This document shows positions 26,997 to 34,301 of a DNA stretch of 64,000 nucleotides, piece after piece. A program made the translations under genes and the position numbers. The notes under the pieces were generated by a model. That model saw only the letters and a list, made by a program, of their open reading frames with translations. It was not told the origin of the DNA and did not search any database. The DNA comes from JADJPL01 sp040382095 (lineage in GTDB: Bacteria > Bacteroidota > Bacteroidia > Chitinophagales > Saprospiraceae), in NCBI GenBank assembly GCA_040382095.1, contig JBEIGB010000009.1, forward strand, positions 1 to 64,000. Reading direction: 5' to 3'. Position 1 is the stretch's first letter, and every line of letters begins with the position of its first letter.

Positions 26997-27383
26997 TTAG
27001 CCGAACCCACCAGTTTCTTTCTGCAGCTTTTGCATTTGCGTGGACCAGTATTGTTTTTGATCTTTTTCTTCGCCGGCATCGCAAAAATCCGTCAGCTCAA
27101 GCACCGTCTCCCCGGTAACCGGGGATTCATATATCTTGAATTCCAGGTACTCATCGGCGGTGGGCGCCTCCAGCCACCTGAAGCGCAACAACTCATCTTC
27201 GGTATCGTCGAACAGCAATGCCTCTTCGGAAAAACCGCCCCAGGAAAAGGCATACACATCGCCTGTTATGTCCACCTCATCGCAAAACCAGCGCACCAGA
27301 CAAGCAGGCGTTGTCAGAAACTGATAAAGAATAGCCGGGGAAGCACGGAAGATGAATTCCATCTTGATCCTGACACGTTTCAT
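26997..27383 (-). CDS. START-like domain protein
   Basis: Start at 27383 (MKRVRIKMEF), giving 128 residues, the usual size of the START-like (SRPBCC fold) family common in Bacteroidota. Recognisable segments are PAILYQFLTTPACLVRWFCD near the N-terminus, VYAFSWGG in the middle and a C-terminal amphipathic helix. The fold forms a hydrophobic cavity, but ligand and role are not known for this subfamily. It lies 17 bp upstream of the nuclease gene on the same strand, so the two are probably co-transcribed. Confidence 0.8.
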   Translation of the reverse strand: MKRVRIKMEFIFRASPAILYQFLTTPACLVRWFCDEVDITGDVYAFSWGGFSEEALLFDDTEDELLRFRWLEAPTADEYLEFKIYESPVTGETVLELTDFCDAGEEKDQKQYWSTQMQKLQKETGGFG

Positions 27384-27534
27384 ATACTTGTCATTAAGTA
27401 GTCTTAGGCAGGGCAAAACACCGCCATATTGGCGCAATAAAAAATAAAAAACCGATAATTCCAAGCACGAATTTTTTTTTCTTGGTCTATCGCCCTTACA
27501 AAAAACTTTTTTGTGCTTTAGAATCCCTATAGTA

Positions 27535-27565
27535 TTGACAGGTTTGTATTAAACAGGTACTTTTG
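27535..27565 (+). promoter_or_regulatory. rpoD promoter candidate
   Basis: TTG at 27535-27537, a 20-bp spacer and TACTTTTG at 27558-27565 match the Bacteroidota consensus. The predicted leader is about 135 nt. The remaining sequence between the divergent START-like and rpoD genes shows only a small CGCCA-TAT-TGGCG palindrome at 27422-27434. Confidence 0.6.
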
Positions 27566-27707
27566 CCATCCGTAGATTTGCTTAGTCCTGAAGCAAAAAA
27601 CCGGGCAGCCTTGGGAATAGTATGCCGTTTGATATACAACCTTCAACCTTTTTCTTTTCCCATGCGTTAACCATCCATTACCTTTTGAGCAAAACGCCTT
27701 TAATTAG

Positions 27708-28577
27708 ATGAGACAGTTAAAGATTACGAAATCCATTACCAATCGGGAAAGCCAATCCTTGGAAAAATATCTCCAGGAAATCGGCAAAGTTGACCTGCTC
27801 ACCCCCGAAGAAGAAGTAGATCTTGCGAAAAAAATTAAACAGGGCGACCAGGCTTCCCTCGAAAAATTGACCAAAGCCAACCTCCGGTTCGTCGTCTCTG
27901 TTGCCAAACAATATCAAAATCAAGGCCTCTCCCTGAGCGACCTCATCAATGAAGGCAACCTCGGCCTCATCAAAGCGGCACAGCGCTTCGATGAAACACG
28001 TGGCTTCAAATTTATTTCCTATGCCGTTTGGTGGATCCGGCAATCCATTCTGCAGGCTCTGGCAGAACAATCCCGCATCGTCCGCCTTCCGCTCAATAAA
28101 GTAGGCTCACTCAACAAAATCAACAAAGCGTTCTCCGAACTGGAACAAGAGTTCGAACGGGAACCTTCACCGGAAGAGTTAGCCGAATTATTGGATATCC
28201 CCACCGAGGAAGTAGAGACCACCCTTGGGGTAGCCGCCCGCCACGTCTCTATGGATGCCCCTTTCGTGGAAGGAGAGGACAACTCCCTGCTCGATGTGCT
28301 CGAAAATAACAGTACCCCAAATACCGATCAGGAACTGGACTACAACGAATCGCTGCGCCGGGAAATCGAACGCTCCCTCAGCACGCTCACTGACCGGCAA
28401 TGCGATGTCATTAAGCTTTATTTCGGTATCGGTATCGAACATCCAATGTCCCTGGAAGATATCGGCGAAAAATTTGGACTCACCCGCGAACGGGTTCGCC
28501 AGATAAAAGATAAAGCAATCAACAAATTGCGCTCCGCCAACCGAAGCAAATTGCTCAAACATTATCTCGGCGCCTGA
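27708..28577 (+). CDS. rpoD: primary RNA polymerase sigma factor, Bacteroidota type
   Basis: A 289-residue sigma-70. Bacteroidota primary sigma factors are short because they lack the large region 1.1 and non-conserved region. The N-terminus MRQLKITKSITNRES is the phylum-typical opening. Region 1.2 is YLQEIGKVDLLTPEEE. Region 2 includes ANLRFVVSVAKQYQNQGL and GFKFISYAVWWIRQSI. Region 3 follows SRIVRLPLNK. Region 4 ends with LEDIGEKFGLTRERVRQIKD, the -35-recognising helix-turn-helix. It directs housekeeping transcription from the TTTG/TAnnTTTG promoters seen throughout the window. Confidence 0.97.
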   Translation: MRQLKITKSITNRESQSLEKYLQEIGKVDLLTPEEEVDLAKKIKQGDQASLEKLTKANLRFVVSVAKQYQNQGLSLSDLINEGNLGLIKAAQRFDETRGFKFISYAVWWIRQSILQALAEQSRIVRLPLNKVGSLNKINKAFSELEQEFEREPSPEELAELLDIPTEEVETTLGVAARHVSMDAPFVEGEDNSLLDVLENNSTPNTDQELDYNESLRREIERSLSTLTDRQCDVIKLYFGIGIEHPMSLEDIGEKFGLTRERVRQIKDKAINKLRSANRSKLLKHYLGA

Positions 28578-28682
28578 GGACGGCCCCAGTCCGGAATAAT
28601 GGTCCGGCAAAGGCCTTCAGGAGTAATGTAAAAAGGCAATACTTCGCCACTGCGGAAATTCTGATTTCTTGAACGCGCATTA

Positions 28683-28749
28683 AAAAGCGGCTGTCTCTCA
28701 AGTATTTCTGGGCACTATGCCCCAAATGCCTTGTGAGACAGCCGCTTTT
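28683..28749. terminator. bidirectional terminator-like hairpin carrying the GGCTGTCTCA repeat
   Basis: 20-nt arms 28683-28702 and 28730-28749 are inverted with a single mismatch. The stem begins AAAAGCGGCTGTCTC and ends GAGACAGCCGCTTTT, so both strands present a G/C-rich stem followed by T residues. It lies between the convergent rpoD and Lrp-family genes. The GGCTGTCTC motif is shared with repeats at 12980 and 159. Confidence 0.75.
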
Positions 28750-28831
28750 CAATACCTGTTCAAAATATTCTCCTGCGCCGGATGCCGGGACAGGATATTT
28801 CGCGCAACTCCGGCTTCTTCCAAAAATCGGA

Positions 28832-29314
28832 TCAGGGCAGGTCCTCCTTTGTCATAATCTCGAGGTGTCTGTTAATACTCTCTTCGAGGGAAATGAAGGT
28901 TTCTGTCCGTTGTATGCCTTCTATCTTTTGGATTTTTTCGTGCAAAACCTCCCGCAGGTGGTTGGTATCCCGGCAGATAATCCTTACGAAAACGCTGTAC
29001 AGACCAGTCGAGTAATACGCGGCCACGACCTCCGGGATATTCTCCAGCGCAGCCACAACTTCCTTGTACAAAGAGCTCTTGTCCAGATAAATCCCTAAAA
29101 ATGCACTGATGTCATATCCGATTTTGGAATAATCCACGTCCACGCTGTAGCCCTTTACCACCCCAGCGTCTTCCAGTTTTTTCATCCGTACATGGACCGT
29201 TCCGCCCGATACGTACAGCTTCTTTGCAATCTCGGTATAAGGAATCTTGGCATTGTCCAGCAACATGGACAAAATCTGCCTGTCCAGTTTATCTATCTCT
29301 ATATTTTTCACCAT
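28832..29314 (-). CDS. Lrp/AsnC-family transcriptional regulator
   Basis: Start at 29314 (MVKNIEIDKLDRQIL), giving 160 residues, typical for the family. The N-terminal winged helix-turn-helix spans about 8-55 (YTEIAKKLYVSGGTVHVRMKKLEDAGV). The C-terminal RAM ligand-binding domain spans about 70-150. The frame extends 50 codons further upstream without homology. Family members sense amino acids as octamers. The target is not evident: no amino-acid gene is adjacent and rpoD is convergent. Confidence 0.93.
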   Translation of the reverse strand: MVKNIEIDKLDRQILSMLLDNAKIPYTEIAKKLYVSGGTVHVRMKKLEDAGVVKGYSVDVDYSKIGYDISAFLGIYLDKSSLYKEVVAALENIPEVVAAYYSTGLYSVFVRIICRDTNHLREVLHEKIQKIEGIQRTETFISLEESINRHLEIMTKEDLP

Positions 29315-29618
29315 ATTTGAACTTTTTTCAGAAAACTTCCTGTCACGGTGTAGTAGCGGGCCACCCTGCCCCAGAGCATAAAGTGATTGTTCCGCATCAA
29401 ACAGGAAAGTTAACCCGTCATCCGTACCTAATAAGATTTGACAAAATAATTGCTTTTTTTTCAAATAAAATAGGTTTTTTGTTTATTTTATTAAAAAAAC
29501 CTTTGAATTAAGGCTTTTTTTTATGAAATTTAAATAAAGGATATTTCGGAAAATTCAACGGTATGCGGTACCGGCACCTCCAATTGACAAGCGCTTAACC
29601 AACTTAATTCAGCGGAAT
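29315..29618. other. divergent intergenic region, Lrp-family gene / S41 peptidase
   Basis: An AT-rich 304-bp gap with long A and T runs around 29455-29525 that must carry both divergent promoters. No exact TAnnTTTG with a properly spaced -33 box could be assigned to either gene, and no other feature is seen. Confidence 0.4.
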
Positions 29619-31253
29619 ATGCAGGCGAATAAAAAGCCCAAGCCCTCACTTATTGCCATCTGGCTGCCATTAATGCTCTCAACCGTACTGGCCGCGGGGA
29701 TTTTTATCGGGATACGGCTCTCCGGCCCTGTTGTGCGCGATACCTTTGGCGAAAATACTGGCTCCCCCAACCACAAGCTGGAAGAGCTGATCCGCTATAT
29801 CGAGGCAAAATATGTGGACGAAGTAGATCGCCAAAAGCTTGTGGACGAAGCGATCAGCACTGTACTTCGGCAACTGGACCCACATTCTTCATATATTTCC
29901 CCGGAAGAATTGGCCAAAATCAAGGAGCAGATGGAGGGGGAATTCATGGGCATTGGCGTTGAATTCCTGTTGCTCGACGACACCGTCGTGGTAGTCAGCG
30001 TTACTAAAGAAAGCCCGGCAAAAAAAGCGGGTATCCGCGTAGGCGACAAGATCATCACCGTAGAAGACTCCCTGGTTTCCGGAAAAGGCCTGAACAGCAA
30101 TGACGTCGTACGGCTTTTGAGGGATACAAAGAAAACCAGGGTGCGCATCGGCATCCTCCGTTATCCGCGAAAATCCCTGAACATTCTGACCCTGGAACGC
30201 CAGCGCATCCCGATTAAAAGCGTTGATGCCGCTTACTGGCTCAACGACCGGGTCGCATATATCCGGATCAACCGCTTCAGCGCGACCACCGACAAAGAGT
30301 TCCTCGCTGCGCTGGAAGACCTATCGGCACACAACCAGCAAATCCATCTTATCCTCGACCTCCGGCATAACCCCGGAGGCTATCTTCAACAGGCATCCAA
30401 TATCCTGAGCCAGATCTTCCCGGAACGCGGTGTACTTATGGTCTATACGGAAGGCAGGGCTGTCCACCGCGCCGATTATCGCTCCAGCGGCCGCGCTTTT
30501 TTTAATATCGGAAAAATCGCCGTACTCATAGATGAAGGGAGCGCATCTGCAAGCGAAATTATAGCAGGCGCTGTCCAGGACCACGACCGGGGCCTGGTGA
30601 TTGGACGCCGTTCTTTTGGAAAAGGGCTGGTACAGGAACAATACGCACTTGGCGACGGCTCTGCGATCCGCCTTACCGTCGCACGCTATTTTACGCCCTC
30701 CGGCAGATCCATTCAAAGACCATACGAAAAAAACGGGCAAATCATAACCGAAACGACTGATCTGGCAGGGTTATCCGGGCCGGCAGATGTGCCCGGGCAA
30801 GGAAAGGGCCCCGATTCAAAAGCGTATTTTACAGATGCCGGACGCATCGTGTACAGTGGAGGAGGGATACTCCCGGACATAACCATTCCGGCAGATACCA
30901 TCGGGCAGCTCCCCTTGATGCAGGAAATACGGAACAAACTGCCCATTTTTTCCCTGAAAAACTACGATAAGGTAAAAATCGCTCCTGAAGGGAAGCGCAC
31001 AATGTTTTTCCAGCGCTATACCGTTGGCGACAGTACCGTCGCAGCATTCAAACAATACCTGGCCACTTCCGGCCTCGACTTTTCCACGCAGGAATGGCAG
31101 GCCGTAAAAAACCAACTGCCACATTTAATCAAAGCCCACATCGCCAGAAATTTATTTGGCCCGGAGGCTTACTTCCAGGTGATCAACCAACAGGACCCAA
31201 GCGTTCAAAAAGCCTTACAGCAGTTGTTTGTGCCGATCAAAAAAGAACTTTAG
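29619..31253 (+). CDS. C-terminal processing peptidase, S41 family (CtpA-like)
   Basis: A 544-residue periplasmic protease anchored by an N-terminal membrane helix (about 10-33). A PDZ domain spans about 105-190 (FMGIGVEF, AKKAGIRVGDKI). The S41 catalytic core follows, with LDLRHNPGG (247-255), the nucleophile cluster GSASASE (307-313) and the general-base Lys335 in RSFGKGLVQ. A C-terminal extension of about 150 residues is typical of Bacteroidota Ctp proteins. It degrades or trims periplasmic and lipoprotein substrates at their C-termini. The downstream YrdC-like gene is on the opposite strand. Confidence 0.95.
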   Translation: MQANKKPKPSLIAIWLPLMLSTVLAAGIFIGIRLSGPVVRDTFGENTGSPNHKLEELIRYIEAKYVDEVDRQKLVDEAISTVLRQLDPHSSYISPEELAKIKEQMEGEFMGIGVEFLLLDDTVVVVSVTKESPAKKAGIRVGDKIITVEDSLVSGKGLNSNDVVRLLRDTKKTRVRIGILRYPRKSLNILTLERQRIPIKSVDAAYWLNDRVAYIRINRFSATTDKEFLAALEDLSAHNQQIHLILDLRHNPGGYLQQASNILSQIFPERGVLMVYTEGRAVHRADYRSSGRAFFNIGKIAVLIDEGSASASEIIAGAVQDHDRGLVIGRRSFGKGLVQEQYALGDGSAIRLTVARYFTPSGRSIQRPYEKNGQIITETTDLAGLSGPADVPGQGKGPDSKAYFTDAGRIVYSGGGILPDITIPADTIGQLPLMQEIRNKLPIFSLKNYDKVKIAPEGKRTMFFQRYTVGDSTVAAFKQYLATSGLDFSTQEWQAVKNQLPHLIKAHIARNLFGPEAYFQVINQQDPSVQKALQQLFVPIKKEL

Positions 31254-31271
31254 GCCGGATGGATGGCCTCC

Positions 31272-31847
31272 TCACTCCCGGAGAAATTCCAGCTCCTCCA
31301 TTGCACTCAGGCGAACCATTACCGAAATTTCGCCTGGCGCATCTCCCTGTCTCTGGTGATTGGCGATATAGTCCATCTGATCCTTCAAATCCCCGCTGAT
31401 CTGCTCAAAATACAAGGCTACCTCCCCTTGTTCTGTAAATGCCGGCAGCGCAATCAAAGGCAAGTCCAGTTTTTCGATCAGGCGCTTCAAAAATACATCT
31501 GTTACCAGCCGCAAAATGGCCCCGCCATCTGTTTGCAACAGTGCAGAAGGGAGGTTGGCCGGGTTATCGAACAGAATAGACAGGGGCCTCGTATGATAAT
31601 TCCAGAGGGTTTCCAGGCGGGGATGCAGGTGAGTGACATAGCGTTTTGCCTGATGAGTGTCCCGCACTAATAATTCCGGCCACGGCAGGCCGGGCACTGA
31701 AGTCAGGTAGCGCTCCAATTTACCAAAACCCATGCTGCCGTCTAACAATACGACTGCGCTCCAAACCGTATCCGTCGGCAGCAGTGCGGTACCGCCGTTT
31801 TGCAGCACTTCTGCCAGCTCATCAATCTCAGCGTATAAAATGTCCAT
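31272..31847 (-). CDS. degenerate YrdC/Sua5-family protein
   Basis: 191 residues aligning by eye with Sua5/YrdC threonylcarbamoyl-AMP synthases, which make the t6A37 tRNA intermediate. The N-terminal PTDTVW (24-29) is intact, but the glycine-rich continuation (WGIGCDA in true enzymes) reads WSAVVLL. The KRP-type substrate loop is weak (HTRPLSI). The canonical TSAN-SG motif near the C-terminus is replaced by ALPAFTEQGE. It is therefore probably a paralogue that has lost synthase activity or changed function. The organism should carry a canonical copy elsewhere. No frameshift is seen, so it is still an intact gene. Confidence 0.7.
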   Translation of the reverse strand: MDILYAEIDELAEVLQNGGTALLPTDTVWSAVVLLDGSMGFGKLERYLTSVPGLPWPELLVRDTHQAKRYVTHLHPRLETLWNYHTRPLSILFDNPANLPSALLQTDGGAILRLVTDVFLKRLIEKLDLPLIALPAFTEQGEVALYFEQISGDLKDQMDYIANHQRQGDAPGEISVMVRLSAMEELEFLRE

Positions 31848-31940
31848 GGCATTCAGCTTATTTTCGCATCTGGTAATCTCTACAAGTCTATTCTACGGCC
31901 TGGTTTAACAAACCGCACTTTTTTTCCACAAAAGAAAGAA

Positions 31941-31948
31941 TACCTTTG
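31941..31948 (+). promoter_or_regulatory. -7 box upstream of the tandem PKD surface-protein genes
   Basis: TACCTTTG is an exact TAnnTTTG match, 63 bp before the GTG start at 32012. The T-rich sequence about 20 bp upstream lacks a clean TTTG. Confidence 0.55.
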
Positions 31949-32011
31949 AAGAAAATTCCGTTATTAACTATCGCGTTGATGGATTTTTAAACAAAAACCA
32001 TAGGAACGTTT

Positions 32012-34285
32012 GTGAGAACCTCTTTATTGCATTGGCGCTTTTTTATTGGCATAGCACTCTGCTGTGCCCAAAGACCACTATTTGCGGCCCATATCATTGG
32101 CGGACAAGTTACTTACGAATGTTTGGGTTTTAGTCAGAACGACCCGGGCAGTAATTCGCGGCGCTATCGCTTTACCTTCAAAATTTACCGGGATTGCCTT
32201 GCCCCGGGATCAAATTTTGATTCCACCCCGGGTAATTTCCCGGCATCTGTCACGCTATTCCGAAGTGACCAGACCAACCTGCCCAAAACCTATTACCTTC
32301 CAACCCCTAAAGTAACCAGGATCCAGCCCGATCCCGGGAATTCGTGTGTACAGGTACCTGAAAACGTCTGTGTAGAGGAGGGTGTCTATACCCTTGAAGT
32401 GGACCTGCCCATAGAAAATGTCAGTTATATTATTACCTATCAGCGTTGTTGCCGAAACAATACGATCACGAATGTCACAGCCCCCGAGCGTTCCGGGGCC
32501 ACCTATACCATAGAACTTTCCCCCGAGGCACAGAAGACCTGTAACAACAGCCCGACTTTCCGCTTTTTCCCTCCGGTCGTCCTCTGTGCCGGGGCGAACT
32601 TTAGCTTCGACCATTCCGGCATAGACAAGGAAGGCGATTCGCTGGTCTATGGGCTGTGTGGCTCGTTGCTTGGTGGTGGCGAGAACACCAATCTTCCCAA
32701 CAGCGGTACCGGAGTCGCCCCTGACCCCGACCTGCCCCCGCCGTATGCTCCCATCAACTATATTGGCCCGACCTACAGCGCAGCCCAGCCGCTCGGTATC
32801 AACGCAAGTTTCCGCCTTGACCCCGCTACCGGCCAAATGAGCGGTGCCCCGTTACAACTCGGGCAGTTTGTGGTAGGCGTCTGTATGTCGGAATACCGCA
32901 ACGGTAAACTCCTCAGCAGGGTATTGCGCGACTTCCAGTTCAACATTACCCGCTGTGAAAATAATATCACCGCGGAAATCAAAAGGGATACCATCAATGC
33001 ACAGGGGGTATCGCTGGTTCAGTCCTGCGGGCAATCGGAAGTCACACTCACCAACAGGAGCTATAAGCGCGAGCTCATCAATACTTACCGATGGGAATTT
33101 GATGTGCCCAACGGGAGGCTGACCAGTACGGAATGGGATGGAAAATTTTCCTTTCCCGGCCCCGGCACTTATGTAGGCAGGCTGATCCTTAACCCCGGCA
33201 CGATTTGTTCGGATACTGCCCAGGTAGAGGTGACTGTCCGGCCGCCACTGCTGGCGGCCTTCCGGGCGGAAGGGGACACCTGCCGGCAGGGAAGCTTTCA
33301 GTTTACCGACCTCAGTGAAGCTGGTGGCCGTCCAATAACGGGCTATCGCTGGAGTTTTGGTGTCAACACCACCCCCGACGTCCGAAAGAACCCATCGTTC
33401 CAGTTTGCATCACCGGGTAACCAGACCGTCCGCCTGCAAGTTACGACCGGAGACGGATGTAGCGCCGAGGTTTCGAAAACTTTTGGTTATTACCCGCTTC
33501 CGGAGCCTTTCGTTATCCAGGCTACGCCGGTCAGTGGATGTACCCCTGCGGCTATCCGGTTTTCCAATACTGATTTTTCAGGTGCTGGCAGCGGGGTTTC
33601 GTTGCGCTGGGCATTTGGGGAAGGCGGGGGTGCAACACTGCCCAATCCGGTATACACCTATCGGCTGCCCGGTGTTTATCAGGTTACGGCACGCTTGAGT
33701 GCACCAAACGGATGCTTCAGGGAGGCGCGTATCCCCGAAATCCGAATTGGGACGGGCGTCATCGCCAATTTTTCTTTTTCCCCTGACAACCCCAGGGGCA
33801 ACAACCAAAAACTTGAATTTAAAGACCTTTCGACCAATGCACAATCCTGGCAATGGGATTTTTCCGGTCTTGGGCAATCCACTGCCCCCAATCCCAGCTT
33901 TACCTTTGCCAGGTCCGGTAGCTATGAAATCCGGCTCATCGCTGCCTCCGCAGACGGGTGCCGGGACACCGCCGTACAGCAAATCAGGATTGCTGTAGCT
34001 GAGGCTGTTTACTGGCCTAATGTATTCACCCCCGACGGGGACGGAATAAACGATACCTTCGGCCCCCTTGGAGGGCTCCAGGGAGCAGAAGGTTATCAAC
34101 TGGCAATCTACAGCCGCTGGGGCAGTTTACTTTTCCAAAGTAATTCCGTCGAGGATGCATGGAACGGACGGATGTTCAATACCGGCGGGACATTGCCCCA
34201 GGATATGTACTTTTACAGGGCGGTGTACAAGGATGCGGATGGGAAGGATAAAGTCTTTGAAGGCACAATAACTTTATTGCGATAA
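32012..34285 (+). CDS. PKD-repeat surface protein with T9SS type B (gliding motility-associated) C-terminal domain (1)
   Basis: A 757-residue exported protein starting at GTG 32012. The signal peptide (about 1-25) is followed by a Cys-rich N-terminal region beginning HIIGGQVTYECLG, with YRDC, YQRCCRN and CNNSP motifs (to about residue 310). PKD-like beta domains follow (about 345-665), with weak W-x-F-G motifs. The last 85 residues form the type B sorting domain (VFTPDGDGINDTF ... YSRWG ... WNG). It is expected to be secreted by T9SS and attached to the surface, with an adhesive or structural role. The next gene, 16 bp away, is a full-length paralogue. Confidence 0.9.
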   Translation: MRTSLLHWRFFIGIALCCAQRPLFAAHIIGGQVTYECLGFSQNDPGSNSRRYRFTFKIYRDCLAPGSNFDSTPGNFPASVTLFRSDQTNLPKTYYLPTPKVTRIQPDPGNSCVQVPENVCVEEGVYTLEVDLPIENVSYIITYQRCCRNNTITNVTAPERSGATYTIELSPEAQKTCNNSPTFRFFPPVVLCAGANFSFDHSGIDKEGDSLVYGLCGSLLGGGENTNLPNSGTGVAPDPDLPPPYAPINYIGPTYSAAQPLGINASFRLDPATGQMSGAPLQLGQFVVGVCMSEYRNGKLLSRVLRDFQFNITRCENNITAEIKRDTINAQGVSLVQSCGQSEVTLTNRSYKRELINTYRWEFDVPNGRLTSTEWDGKFSFPGPGTYVGRLILNPGTICSDTAQVEVTVRPPLLAAFRAEGDTCRQGSFQFTDLSEAGGRPITGYRWSFGVNTTPDVRKNPSFQFASPGNQTVRLQVTTGDGCSAEVSKTFGYYPLPEPFVIQATPVSGCTPAAIRFSNTDFSGAGSGVSLRWAFGEGGGATLPNPVYTYRLPGVYQVTARLSAPNGCFREARIPEIRIGTGVIANFSFSPDNPRGNNQKLEFKDLSTNAQSWQWDFSGLGQSTAPNPSFTFARSGSYEIRLIAASADGCRDTAVQQIRIAVAEAVYWPNVFTPDGDGINDTFGPLGGLQGAEGYQLAIYSRWGSLLFQSNSVEDAWNGRMFNTGGTLPQDMYFYRAVYKDADGKDKVFEGTITLLR

Positions 34286-34301
34286 AGCACAATACTGCGC
34301 C

